Below, one piece after another: positions 32,275 to 41,307 of a stretch of DNA of 51,202 bases (its first letter is position 1; each line of letters begins with the position of its first letter). The notes under the pieces are model-generated. The model did no database searches. It saw nothing but the letters and a program-made list of their open reading frames with translations, and was not told the origin of the DNA. Position numbers and translations under genes: made by a program. Source of the stretch: Anaerotruncus colihominis. GTDB lineage: Bacteria; Bacillota; Clostridia; Oscillospirales; Ruminococcaceae. The stretch spans positions 1-51,202 of the forward strand of contig NZ_VIQT01000020.1 of NCBI RefSeq assembly GCF_010206195.1. Reading direction: 5' to 3'.

Positions 32275-32512
32275 CAGCTCTGGTTTTTACTGTTATATCG
32301 GTCCAAGCATCGCCGGCGTTATCCAGCATGGAACCATCTGGCGAGGGAGCAGGACGGCCGCCCTGGCCGCTGCGGCGCCGGCTATTGAAAAATATCCCCT
32401 GGTCAAAACATTAATCGTGTCCGGAGATATGCTGCCCGAAGCCCGATTAAAAATCAAGAGGCCTGGCAATGCCCTGTACGTCAATTATAGGAAAGTTGCC
32501 GGGCTGCGATAA
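32207..32512 (+). CDS. Small tail-module protein
   Basis: 101 aa from ATG 32207 (gaaaggaagg upstream), beginning in the end of the preceding gene. Contains SSGFYCYIGPSIAGVIQHGTIWRGSR and KTLIVSGDMLPEARLKIKRPGN. It resembles a small protein frequently found before Mu/P2-type sheath genes. Function unknown. Confidence 0.65.
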   Translation: MARKEMTMLNSSAKGPALSPKDNSSGFYCYIGPSIAGVIQHGTIWRGSRTAALAAAAPAIEKYPLVKTLIVSGDMLPEARLKIKRPGNALYVNYRKVAGLR

Positions 32513-32527
32513 GGAGGTCAATATATC

Positions 32528-33961
32528 ATGGCGAATCTCGGTATTCGTGTAAAAGAACAGGCCACGGCGGTCAGCACGCCCGTCGTGGCCAATTCCGGCA
32601 TTCCATTTGTGATTGGGCTGGCGCCGAGCCATTGCGCATCCAATCCTGCAAAAGCTAATTTGCCGGTGCTCTGCACCAGTTGGGCTGAGGCGGTGGAGAA
32701 GCTTGGTTTTTCCTATGACTGGGGAACTTATACCCTTTGCGAATTTATGTATTCCCATTTCCGGTTATTCGGATGCCAGCCGGTCATCTTCTGCAATGTA
32801 CTGGATCCGGCAACCATGAAAAAAGAAGTCCAGGCGGCCGATTACGATGTCGTCGACCATAAGATCAGCCTGTCTTTCGGCATCATCAATGATAACAGCC
32901 TAATGGTGCGCAGCGGTGAGGACGAATTGGAAAGGGATACAGATTACAGCGTCCTTTATGACGAAAAAAAGGGCGTCTGCATCGTAGAACTGTTGAGTTC
33001 AAGCGGCCATTACTCAGCGCAATCGCTCAATGTTGCCGGCAATACAGTGACGCCGGATGCGGTAAGTGATACGGACATTGTGTCCGGCCTGGGCGCGGTC
33101 GACGCTTGCATGAATGTCACAGGGGTAATCCCCGATCTGATCTGTGCGCCCGGTTTTTCACATATCCCTGCCGTAGCAGCCGTTATGGCGACCAAGGCTG
33201 CCGGCATCAACGGTTTGTTTCGGGCCAAAGCCCTTGTGGACGTGTTTACCGGAGATAACGGCGTCCGGGAGGTTTCCAAACTGCTCGAATGGAAAACCAA
33301 AAACAGTATGACAGATGAAAACCAGATTGTATGCTGGCCAATGGTGAAGATGGGAGAATACAAATTCCACCTCTCAACACAAATGGCCGGGCTGATGGCG
33401 CAGGTAGACGCCGGCAACAATGGATGTCCATACGAATCGCCATCCAATAAGGCGCTGAAAATTGACGGCTGCTGCCTGCTGGATGGGACAGAAATCAATC
33501 TGACCTGGGAACAGGTGCAGATGATAGCCGGAAACTATGGCATTGTAACGGCTCTGAATTTCATGTCTATAGGCTGGACGTTAAAAGGCAATTACACCGC
33601 CTGCTATCCCGGAAACACCGATGTGAAGGATTGCTTTATTCCTGTTTCCAGAATGTTCGATTGGGTAGCAAATACCCTGATTCGGACTTATTGGAGCAAG
33701 TTGGATAAGCCCATGAACCGGCGGCTCATAGATACTGTCCTGGATACCTGCAATATCTGGCTGAACGGGCTGGTGGCTGACGAACGTTTGTTGGGAGCCA
33801 GGGCGGAAGTGTCGGAGGATGAAAACCCCTTGAACGATCTGTTGGCCGGAATTTTGCGTATTCATATTTATCTGACGCCGCCATGCCCTGCGCAGGAGAT
33901 CGATTTTACGCTTGAATACTCGGTTGACTATGCCACTGCGGCATTGCAGTCCGCCGGTTAA
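32528..33961 (+). CDS. Contractile tail sheath protein
   Basis: 477 aa, phage sheath family: N-terminal GIRVKEQATAVSTPVVANSGIPFVIGLAP, then the domain at NPLNDLLAGILRIHIYLTPPCPAQEIDFTLEY near the C-terminus, which forms the sheath contacts. The next gene is the tube, which defines a myovirus morphology. aaggagg site upstream. Confidence 0.95.
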   Translation: MANLGIRVKEQATAVSTPVVANSGIPFVIGLAPSHCASNPAKANLPVLCTSWAEAVEKLGFSYDWGTYTLCEFMYSHFRLFGCQPVIFCNVLDPATMKKEVQAADYDVVDHKISLSFGIINDNSLMVRSGEDELERDTDYSVLYDEKKGVCIVELLSSSGHYSAQSLNVAGNTVTPDAVSDTDIVSGLGAVDACMNVTGVIPDLICAPGFSHIPAVAAVMATKAAGINGLFRAKALVDVFTGDNGVREVSKLLEWKTKNSMTDENQIVCWPMVKMGEYKFHLSTQMAGLMAQVDAGNNGCPYESPSNKALKIDGCCLLDGTEINLTWEQVQMIAGNYGIVTALNFMSIGWTLKGNYTACYPGNTDVKDCFIPVSRMFDWVANTLIRTYWSKLDKPMNRRLIDTVLDTCNIWLNGLVADERLLGARAEVSEDENPLNDLLAGILRIHIYLTPPCPAQEIDFTLEYSVDYATAALQSAG

Positions 33962-33976
33962 AGGAGGTAATCATAA

Positions 33977-34495
33977 ATGAGCCAACAGGCAGCATCCTAC
34001 ATCCAGCTTGAGCTTTACGAGGACAGTATAAATCTGATGGGCATCGCAAAAGTTAAACTGCCCACAATTACATATCCGTGCGTCAATATCGCCGGCGCCG
34101 GAATGATGGGCAATATGGAAGTCCCGCTGTACGGTATGGTCGACGCCATGAGCATGACGATCAACTGGCTCAGTCCCACTCAGGACGCGGTGCGGTTGGC
34201 AGCCCCGAAAAAGCACCAGCTGGATTTGCGGGTTGCGGAAGAATACTGGGATGTGGAAGCGGCGGAGGAAGGGATTTGGCCGGAAAAATACGTTGTGATT
34301 GTTCGGCCGAAATCCACTGACCCTGGTACCGTAGCGCCTATGGCCGCTGCGGATACATCCGGTGAATATGCGGTGTATTACTATGCTGCCTACAGGGACG
34401 GACAGCAGCTATGGGAAATCGACAAGCGCAGGCTGAGGTGCGTCATTATGGGGACGGATTATATGGCTGACGTTCGAAAAGCTCTCGGAAAATAA
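33977..34495 (+). CDS. Tail tube protein, gpFII family
   Basis: 172 aa, beta-rich with INLMGIAKVKLPTITYPCVNIAGAGMMGNMEVPLYG and a DIRV/CVIMGTDYMADVRKALG end. Matches the P2 FII/phage_tube family. aaggaggt upstream. Assembles around the tape measure inside the sheath. Confidence 0.93.
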   Translation: MSQQAASYIQLELYEDSINLMGIAKVKLPTITYPCVNIAGAGMMGNMEVPLYGMVDAMSMTINWLSPTQDAVRLAAPKKHQLDLRVAEEYWDVEAAEEGIWPEKYVVIVRPKSTDPGTVAPMAAADTSGEYAVYYYAAYRDGQQLWEIDKRRLRCVIMGTDYMADVRKALGK

Positions 34496-34515
34496 ACGAA
34501 CAAAGGAGTATTGTC

Positions 34516-34956
34516 ATGAATAACGAGAAAAAGACAAGTGCAGCAGAGGCCGACGGAACAGCAGACAGCGTGATGATGGACATGACGGAAGCGGCGGAGA
34601 GGCTGGAACAGGAGGCTAAAAGATCAGACGCCGATCATAGCTCCTATACCCATGTGTTCCAGCCTTCGTTTATTTATGAGGGCAGGACCTACGATACGCT
34701 TACCTTTAACTGGGACGCCCTGACAGGCAAAGACAGCCTGGCGATTGAAGCGGAAATGATGCTTAAGGGGAAAACGCTGATCCTGCCTGCATATACCGGG
34801 GAATATTTGGTCGGCATGGCGGCCCGTGCCTGCACCTATCGGGATGACAGCGGGAATCGAACCGTAAACACAAATACAATTTGCGCTTTGCCGCTGAAAG
34901 ATTTTCAGGCGATCTGTAACCGGGCGCGGAATTTTTTGCTGCGTGCGGGGTTGTAA
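34516..34956 (+). CDS. Tail assembly chaperone, short form (gpG/E-like)
   Basis: 146 aa with an acidic N-terminus and a phage_TAC core (FIYEGRTYDTLTFNWDALTGKD, LILPAYTGEYLVGMAARA, ICALPLKDFQAICNRARNFLL). Lies directly before the tape-measure gene, the usual site. A slippery T-TTT-TTG at 34932-34938 near the end allows a -1 shift to make the longer chaperone. Confidence 0.85.
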   Translation: MNNEKKTSAAEADGTADSVMMDMTEAAERLEQEAKRSDADHSSYTHVFQPSFIYEGRTYDTLTFNWDALTGKDSLAIEAEMMLKGKTLILPAYTGEYLVGMAARACTYRDDSGNRTVNTNTICALPLKDFQAICNRARNFLLRAGL

Positions 34957-35132
34957 TCGGCGACGGCGGGCTGTGGATCCGCAAGCAATGCCTGATTTTA
35001 GCAAAGTCGAACAGCACCCCCGCATTTGATTGGCTGGATTTGCCCCTGTCGGAATTTAAAGCATGGATCCAAGCGCATAACGCTGTAGCCGCAGAGGCGT
35101 CGGAAAGCCATAATCAACCCGTTCGAAATTAA
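34516..35132 (+). CDS. Tail assembly chaperone, long frameshift product (gpGT/E+E'-like)
   Basis: After the T-TTT-TTG heptamer (34932-34938) the -1 frame is open to TAA 35130-35132 and reads CGVVIGDGGLWIRKQCLILAKS, TPAFDWLDLPLSEFKAWIQ. Such WIRKQ...LPLSEF extensions are typical of chaperone T parts. A 9-bp stem with one mismatch (34940-34948 with 34979-34987) starts 2 nt after the slip site. There is no start codon with a ribosome site for this part, so it depends on frameshifting. Confidence 0.8.
34932..34938 (+). promoter_or_regulatory. -1 ribosomal frameshift heptamer
   Basis: T-TTT-TTG positioned in the zero frame as X-XXY-YYZ; the zero frame ends 16 bp later at TAA 34954-34956, while the -1 frame continues for 64 codons. 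A downstream stem could stimulate slippage. Confidence 0.8.
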
Positions 35133-35203
35133 AAACAAAGGGGGGCCGAGGGCAAATAGCCTTGGCCTCCCTCTTCTTTGCAGCCGGAGAAGGGAGGCGG
35201 CGT

Positions 35204-38200
35204 GTGGCCAGAGGGAAATCGTATGAAATGCTGTTTGCTTTAAACGCCCAAATGAACGGCAGTTTCAGCAGCACGCTATCGAAAGCACAGCAGGAATTTG
35301 TCAGACTGGGAAAAGAGATTCAAGGTTTAAGTAAAATTCAGTCAGATATTTCCGCTTATCAAAAACAGCAGGGCGCGATTGATGCTACCCAAACAAAATT
35401 GAATAATCTCCGGCAGCAAGAAGCGCTCCTGGTACAGCAGTTAAATGCGGCTAAGAGCGCGACAGAACAAGACGCCGCCGCTATTGCCGCTTTGGAACGG
35501 GAAAAATTGAAGCTGGAACAGCGGATCAGCAATACAAACGCGGCTTTGGAGCGGCAATCACAAAAATTATCGGACACAGGCGCGCGTCTGAAAGAAGCCG
35601 GGGTTGATACCGCCAATCTGTCACAGAAAGATGCGGAATTAACCGCCCGGATTAAAGAGCTGCAAGCCGAACAGGACAAAGCCGCCGAGGGCGCGACCAG
35701 TTTTGGCGAACGTTCCGTGCAGGCCATTGGCGCCGTACAGCAGGCGCTTATTGCCGCCGGCATAGCTGCGGCGCTGAAAAAAATAGCGGACGCCTATATG
35801 GAATGCGTTAAAATAGCCGGCGATTTTGAGGCGGGCATGTCAAATGTGGAGGCTTTGTCCGGGGCTACGGCCGCCGAAATGGAACAATTGAGCGGCGTGG
35901 CCAAGGAATTGGGCGCTACAACCAAGTTTACCGCACAGGAAGCCGCTGACGCCATGGGCTATATGGCAATGGCAGGATGGGACGCCATAGATATGATGAA
36001 TGGTATGGACGGCGTGATGCAGTTGGCGGCGGCCTCCGGCGAGGATTTGGCCATGGTATCGGATATTGTGACTGATAACCTTACTGCTTTTGGACTGACG
36101 GCTGCGGATACCGCTCATTTCTCCGATGTATTGGCAGCGGCGGCAACCAACTCCAACACAAACGTATCGATTATGGGTGAAACATTCAAGCAATCCGCCA
36201 GTATTGCCGGTGCATTGGGATACTCCATCGAGGATGTGGCCGTGGCGGTGGGACTGATGGCCAATTCAGGCGTCAAAGGCAGTATTGCCGGTACCGCTTT
36301 GAAAAACACCTTTAACGGCTTACTGGAAGGAGCAACACTGACCGGCGCGGCTTTCGGCGAGTATGAATACTCGGCAATCAAGGCTGACGGCACCATGAAA
36401 AGCTTTTCGAGCACCATCAATGAACTGCGCGTCTACTTTGACCAGATGACCGAAGCCGAACGCGTCAATAACGCCATGACCATTGCCGGGGCGCGCGGCT
36501 ATAACGGCCTGCTGGCGATCCTAAATGCAGCTGATGAAGATTACGCCTCTTTGACCGACAGCATCAACAATTGCTCCGGTGCGGCGCAGCGCATGGCGTC
36601 GATTAAACTGGATAACATGAATGGACAACTGACCCTGATGAACTCTGCCTGGGAGGCCGTGAAAACCACTGTTGGGGAACAGTTTACGCCGGTTATGGAA
36701 GGGGTATACAGTGTCGGTACGGACGTACTCACGCAGATCAATGAACTGTTGAAGGCAAACCCGGCTTTAGTGAAGGGCACGGCTGCTTTTGTCGGTGTCC
36801 TTGGCGCAGCAGTCGGCGCTCTGACCGCTTTTACCGCGGTGGCCAAAATTGCGGCAAAAGCATCTACCCTTCTATCTATTTCTATTCCCGGCGTCAATAT
36901 TGCGATGGGTCTTGCCGCTGTAGTGGGCGGGATTGTCGCGCTGGTTTCTGCGGTCAATGAGGGCATTCCGCCTGTGAAGGAGCTGGCCGATGCGGCGCGC
37001 GATGCGCAGGAGGCTATGGAGCAGGCCAACGCTGCCTACGACGAAACCGCCACACAGACGCTTGCCACGGCGCAGACCGCCCTAATCTACATCGACAGGC
37101 TGGAGGAAATCGAGGCTGCCGCGGGCGGCGCGGTGAAAGAAAATCAGGAATACCACAATATTCTCGCCCTCCTTTCCCGTACAGTGCCGGAACTGGCCGA
37201 CAGTATCGACCTTACTAATAACGCCATTGATGGCGGCACAGAAGCTCTCCGTGCAAATACGGAAGAATGGCAGCGCAACGCGGAGGCCCAGGCATACCAG
37301 GAATATCTAAATACGCTGTATGATCAACAAAGTCAAGTTATAACAGAATCTGCTGAAAACAGCATCAAGCTTACCCAGGCACAAATACAACTGGAATCCA
37401 TAGAAGAAAAGCGCAGCGATGCCCAGGAACGCATGAATAAGCTTTATGCCGAAGCGCAGCAAAAGGCACAGGACTATTACAAAGAATTCGGAACCTGGAG
37501 CGAGGCTGCGACCTTTCTGACGCAGGAATACTACGACCTTCAAAATTCCATCTACGGCCTTGACGATGAGGCATATAAAGCCGAACGGACCATCAAAAAT
37601 TTGAAAAAGGCCATTGATGAAGATGCCGAAGCGGTAGCTGCCGCTCAAAACGAAATCAATGAAGCCGAAGAAGCGATTACCCGGATGACCGACACCACCA
37701 AAGATATGACCGAGGCCGAGAAAGCTGCCGCGCAGCAGACACAGGAGTTTCAGCAGATTTTTGACGGCGTCACCGCATCGGCAGCGGCGCTCACGGAGGC
37801 TTACAAAGCGACGTATGAAGCCGCAATGGAATCCATACAGGGACAATACGCCCTGTGGGATATGGCCGCACCGGCTGTTGCAACCAGTGCAGGGAGCATC
37901 AATTCTGCCTTGGAAAGCCAGATCACCTATTGGCAGGCATATGACGCCAACCTGCAATCCCTGACAGAGCGCAGTGCCGAGATTGAGGGCCTGAGCGATG
38001 TCATCGCAAGCTTTGCCGATGGCAGCAAGGAGGGCGTGAACGCGGTTGCGGGCCTTGCCGCAGCAACTGACGAGGAATTGCGGGAAGTGGTCGCCAATTA
38101 CAATGCCAATAAACAGGCAATGTCTGACGCGTCCAACAGTACTTCGATGCTGGTGAACGAGGTTCCCCAGGAAATAGACAAGCTGCAAAAAGAACTGGAG

Positions 38201-38725
38201 GACGGCGTTGCGGCTATGAACCTTGGCTCCGAGGCGGCCGAGAGCGCCAGGGCTACAATTCAGGGGTACATCGACGGATTGGATGGTATGCATCCGGAGG
38301 TACAGGCCGCCTTCGCCCGTTTTGCACAGGCGGTGCCGCAAACTCCGGCCCTGCCGGGAAACGGATTTGCCCCGATCGCCTCTTTACATGGACGCGGATA
38401 TGCTACTGGTACGGAATCAGCGGAACCTGGCTTTGCTCTGGTAGGTGAAAAAGGACCGGAATTGATCTATTTTAATGGCGGGGAGAAAGTTGTGAACGCG
38501 GCACAAACCGCCGCCATGCGGTCACAGCCTGCCATTTCCGCGCTGGTCCCGCCTGCCGGCGGCGCCAATTCCCCGGTTACAATCCAGGTTTCATTTAATA
38601 TTCAGGGAACCGCCTCCCCGGAAACCGTAGCGTCCCTGCAAGAATTCGGAAGTGAATTTGCCGAATATGTCCTGGATATCATCGAACAGCACAATATTGA
38701 TGTTGCAAGGAGGGCCTATCGATGA
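35204..38725 (+). CDS. Tape-measure protein
   Basis: 1173 aa from GTG 35204 with agggagg 6 bp upstream. Coiled-coil N-terminus (residues ~30-190, rich in Gln/Ala), then the PhageMin_Tail core (AKELGATTKFTAQEAADAMGYMAMAGWDAIDMMNG, around residue 240), hydrophobic segments near 520-600, further coiled coil and a C-terminal domain with FNIQGTASPETVASLQEFGSEFAEYVLDIIEQHNIDVARRAYR. Sets tail length; about 1.17 kb aa predicts a tail near 170 nm by the usual scaling. Confidence 0.95.
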   Translation: MARGKSYEMLFALNAQMNGSFSSTLSKAQQEFVRLGKEIQGLSKIQSDISAYQKQQGAIDATQTKLNNLRQQEALLVQQLNAAKSATEQDAAAIAALEREKLKLEQRISNTNAALERQSQKLSDTGARLKEAGVDTANLSQKDAELTARIKELQAEQDKAAEGATSFGERSVQAIGAVQQALIAAGIAAALKKIADAYMECVKIAGDFEAGMSNVEALSGATAAEMEQLSGVAKELGATTKFTAQEAADAMGYMAMAGWDAIDMMNGMDGVMQLAAASGEDLAMVSDIVTDNLTAFGLTAADTAHFSDVLAAAATNSNTNVSIMGETFKQSASIAGALGYSIEDVAVAVGLMANSGVKGSIAGTALKNTFNGLLEGATLTGAAFGEYEYSAIKADGTMKSFSSTINELRVYFDQMTEAERVNNAMTIAGARGYNGLLAILNAADEDYASLTDSINNCSGAAQRMASIKLDNMNGQLTLMNSAWEAVKTTVGEQFTPVMEGVYSVGTDVLTQINELLKANPALVKGTAAFVGVLGAAVGALTAFTAVAKIAAKASTLLSISIPGVNIAMGLAAVVGGIVALVSAVNEGIPPVKELADAARDAQEAMEQANAAYDETATQTLATAQTALIYIDRLEEIEAAAGGAVKENQEYHNILALLSRTVPELADSIDLTNNAIDGGTEALRANTEEWQRNAEAQAYQEYLNTLYDQQSQVITESAENSIKLTQAQIQLESIEEKRSDAQERMNKLYAEAQQKAQDYYKEFGTWSEAATFLTQEYYDLQNSIYGLDDEAYKAERTIKNLKKAIDEDAEAVAAAQNEINEAEEAITRMTDTTKDMTEAEKAAAQQTQEFQQIFDGVTASAAALTEAYKATYEAAMESIQGQYALWDMAAPAVATSAGSINSALESQITYWQAYDANLQSLTERSAEIEGLSDVIASFADGSKEGVNAVAGLAAATDEELREVVANYNANKQAMSDASNSTSMLVNEVPQEIDKLQKELEDGVAAMNLGSEAAESARATIQGYIDGLDGMHPEVQAAFARFAQAVPQTPALPGNGFAPIASLHGRGYATGTESAEPGFALVGEKGPELIYFNGGEKVVNAAQTAAMRSQPAISALVPPAGGANSPVTIQVSFNIQGTASPETVASLQEFGSEFAEYVLDIIEQHNIDVARRAYR

Positions 38726-38931
38726 AAAAGTACACAACTGTCCAGGGTGATATGTGGGACAGCATCGCCTACGCCCAGCTTGGGAATGCGGATTACGCCG
38801 ATAAACTGATGAACGCAAATTTGCAGTATCGGGAATATTACATATTTCCCGCCGGCATTGTCCTGAACCTGCCGGAAATAACCGGGCGTGTCAGTGATGG
38901 CATGCCCCCGTGGAAACAGGTGGGAGGATGA
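38722..38931 (+). CDS. Tail protein X (LysM-like)
   Basis: 69 aa with the gpX/LysM pattern: TTVQGDMWDSIAYAQLGNADYADKLMNAN then FPAGIVLNLPEI. P2 X proteins act in tail baseplate assembly. ATGA overlaps with both neighbours show translational coupling. Confidence 0.9.
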   Translation: MKKYTTVQGDMWDSIAYAQLGNADYADKLMNANLQYREYYIFPAGIVLNLPEITGRVSDGMPPWKQVGG

Positions 38932-40250
38932 GCGACAAAAATCTGTCACGCCGCGCGGCTGCGGAGATATCTTTTAACGGCATAAATATTACATCGTCTA
39001 TCAAGCCTTATCTTCTGTCCATGACCTATATCGATAATGAGGAAGACGAAACAGACGATTTGCAGATCACCCTTCAGGACAGGGAATCTATCTGGTTGGA
39101 AAAATGGCTGACAGAAGCGGTTGACGCCGCCGCGTCCGCCCCCGGTTCGGCGTCGGATGGGTATTCCGTGGGGGATATCGTCCAGTTTACAGGATCGTTT
39201 CACTATATAAGTTCTACCGACGACGCTGGATATACAGCGATACCGGGGCCTGCGCAAATCACATTGAGCAATCCCGGGAGTAAGCACCCCTGGCATCTGA
39301 TTCATACCGATAATACCTCCAATGTCTATGGTTGGGTCAACGAAGGGGATTTCCAGGGCATAGGCAGCAACGACTCGGAGAATAACAGCAGCGCCGGCTT
39401 TAAAATCGACGCTGTGATTGTCCGGGAAAACTGGAACAGCGACGGCAAAGACAAGCTGCTGCCATGTGGCCAGTTCGAGCTTGACAGTGTGGACGCTTCC
39501 GGGCCACCGGCCACCATTACCATTAAAGCCACCTCCCTTCCCTTTGGAGCACAGATCAGGCAAACGAAAAAATCCCATGCGTGGGAAGCCTGTTCGTTGT
39601 CCAGCATCGCCAAGGAGATTGCGCGCAGCAACGGTATGGTTTGTATGTACGAATCGGTGGACGATCCGTTTTATGCGCGGTTGGAGCAGGTAAAAACCAG
39701 CGACATCGCTTTTTTATCTACCCTCTGCCATGACGCGGGAATCTCCCTTAAAGCGACTAACAGCATCCTTGTTTTGTTTGATCAGGCGGCTTATGAAATG
39801 AAAGCCCCTGTCTTTACCATCAGGCAGGGAAAGAACGGGGGCTATACAAAATACAGGATGAACATCGGCACGGCGAATACAAAGTATTCGTCGTGCCGCG
39901 TCAGTTATGTCGACCCGTCTACAGGCCGATGCATCGAGGCGACGGCCAAGACGGAGGATTATAATGCCGGCGCAAAAAACAATCAACAGCTGGAAATTTC
40001 GGCAAAGGTGTCCAGCATCGCCGAGGCAAAGGCGCTGGCCGAAAAGCATCTGCGGCTACACAACAAATACGCCAGGACAGCGGCATTTACCTTACCGGGA
40101 AATCCTGACCTCGTGGCCGGGGTGACAATTCTGCTGGAGGGGTGGGGCGCTTGGGGCGGAAAGTATATCATCACGCAGGCGAACCATTCTGTCAGCGGGT
40201 CCGGCTATACGACGCAAATCAAATTGCGTAAAGTACTGGAGGGATATTGA
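38928..40250 (+). CDS. Baseplate hub protein, gpD family
   Basis: 440 aa, late control D-like. Begins NLSRRAAAEISFNGINITSSIKPYLLSMTYIDNEEDETDDLQITLQDRE, and the C-terminus AKALAEKHLRLHNKYARTAAFTLPGNPDLVAGVTILLEGWG is the typical hub end. An inserted segment at about 85-170 (VGDIVQFTGSFHYISS..GPAQITLSN) looks like an SH3-type cell-wall-binding domain. Forms the trimeric hub at the tail tip together with the spike. Confidence 0.92.
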   Translation: MSDKNLSRRAAAEISFNGINITSSIKPYLLSMTYIDNEEDETDDLQITLQDRESIWLEKWLTEAVDAAASAPGSASDGYSVGDIVQFTGSFHYISSTDDAGYTAIPGPAQITLSNPGSKHPWHLIHTDNTSNVYGWVNEGDFQGIGSNDSENNSSAGFKIDAVIVRENWNSDGKDKLLPCGQFELDSVDASGPPATITIKATSLPFGAQIRQTKKSHAWEACSLSSIAKEIARSNGMVCMYESVDDPFYARLEQVKTSDIAFLSTLCHDAGISLKATNSILVLFDQAAYEMKAPVFTIRQGKNGGYTKYRMNIGTANTKYSSCRVSYVDPSTGRCIEATAKTEDYNAGAKNNQQLEISAKVSSIAEAKALAEKHLRLHNKYARTAAFTLPGNPDLVAGVTILLEGWGAWGGKYIITQANHSVSGSGYTTQIKLRKVLEGY

Positions 40251-40576
40251 TGGCTTTGGATATAAACCTGGAAAAGCTGGTGCGCATTGGGACTGTGACG
40301 GCTGTGGACACCGGAAGACGGCGGGCGCGGGTAAAGTATGAGGATACGGGTTTACCCTCTGGATGGCTTTATGTCCTCGCGGCCCCTCCATCCGTTCCGG
40401 ACTATGACGCGCCGCAGCGCACAGAATTTGAAGAAGGCGGCAGCGGTGAAGCGGCTTATGAAAGCCATAGCCATGAGCTGATCATAAAACCATGGATGCC
40501 AAAGGTGAACGAAACGGTCCTGATATTGTACCTGCCGGGAGATAATACGGACGGTTTTGTCCTGGGGAGGGTTTAG
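40250..40576 (+). CDS. Baseplate spike-like protein, gpV-related
   Basis: 108 aa, start by overlap with the hub stop. It has an OB-fold start (LVRIGTVTAVDTGRRRARVKYEDTGLPSGWLYVLA) and a later VNETVLILYLPGDNTDGFVLGRV. Much shorter than P2 gpV and lacking its long beta-helix needle, as in other Clostridia contractile phages. Confidence 0.8.
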   Translation: MALDINLEKLVRIGTVTAVDTGRRRARVKYEDTGLPSGWLYVLAAPPSVPDYDAPQRTEFEEGGSGEAAYESHSHELIIKPWMPKVNETVLILYLPGDNTDGFVLGRV

Positions 40577-40578
40577 GC

Positions 40579-40980
40579 ATGGCAACGATCGGATGCCTTG
40601 GGGATGTGGCCTTTACAGTTTCCGATTCCGTCATCCGGACGCTCTCCAATTTTCAATGGTCCGGTTCTGCGCGTTATGCGACCCATCAGCGGCATTTGGG
40701 GCGGGGACTTCTGGAATTTACAGGGACGGACCCCGATAAGATATCTTTTGATATCACACTTTCCGCACAACTTGGGGTAACACCCGCAAAGGAAATCGCC
40801 AGGATCGCCAAATATGTAAGCAGCGGCAAAAAGCTGCCTCTGACCATCGGTAGCCATGTCTATGGACAGTACAGATGGGTGATTCTGAGCTACAGTGTCA
40901 AAGCGCAAACATTCGATAAATACGGAAATCTGTATGTTGCGGTGCTGTCCGTCAGCCTGCAAGAATATTTGAGGAGGTGA
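40579..40980 (+). CDS. Tail protein U, P2 gpU family
   Basis: 133 aa. It shows CLGDVAFTVSDSVIRTLSNFQWSGSARYATHQRHLG and FDITLSAQLG, AKEIARIAKYVSSGKKLPLTIGS typical of phage_GpU. In P2 this gene lies before X and D; here it follows the spike. Binds the tail tip. Confidence 0.9.
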   Translation: MATIGCLGDVAFTVSDSVIRTLSNFQWSGSARYATHQRHLGRGLLEFTGTDPDKISFDITLSAQLGVTPAKEIARIAKYVSSGKKLPLTIGSHVYGQYRWVILSYSVKAQTFDKYGNLYVAVLSVSLQEYLRR

Positions 40981-40986
40981 AAACAA

Positions 40987-41307
40987 ATGACCTATACGAT
41001 CAGCGCCGCGGATTTACGTAATATCCAGCTGAACCAAACCGATGCTTTAAACTCTGTTATTCAAAATATTGCAATCATTTTATCGACAGCAAAAGGTTCT
41101 GTTCCTCTGCATCGTGACTTCGGGATAGCAATGGACGCCCTTGACCGGCCGGTTTCTGTTGCCGAAGTGATGATGCGGGCCGATATCCGCGAAGCGATCG
41201 AACGGTGGGAACCGAGGGCGGCAGTTGTGGATATCGCCTTTTCAGGGGACGCGTCCGAACCAGGCAAATTGATACCGACGGTAGAGGTGGAGATCGATCA
41301 TGGGTAG
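40987..41307 (+). CDS. Baseplate wedge, gpW/gp25 family
   Basis: 106 aa with the gp25-like lysozyme-fold order (NIAIILSTAKGSVPLHRDFGIAMDALDRP, REAIERWEPRAAVVDIAFSG). Overlaps the J gene by 8 bp. aggaggtg upstream. Part of the baseplate wedge. Confidence 0.92.
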   Translation: MTYTISAADLRNIQLNQTDALNSVIQNIAIILSTAKGSVPLHRDFGIAMDALDRPVSVAEVMMRADIREAIERWEPRAAVVDIAFSGDASEPGKLIPTVEVEIDHG

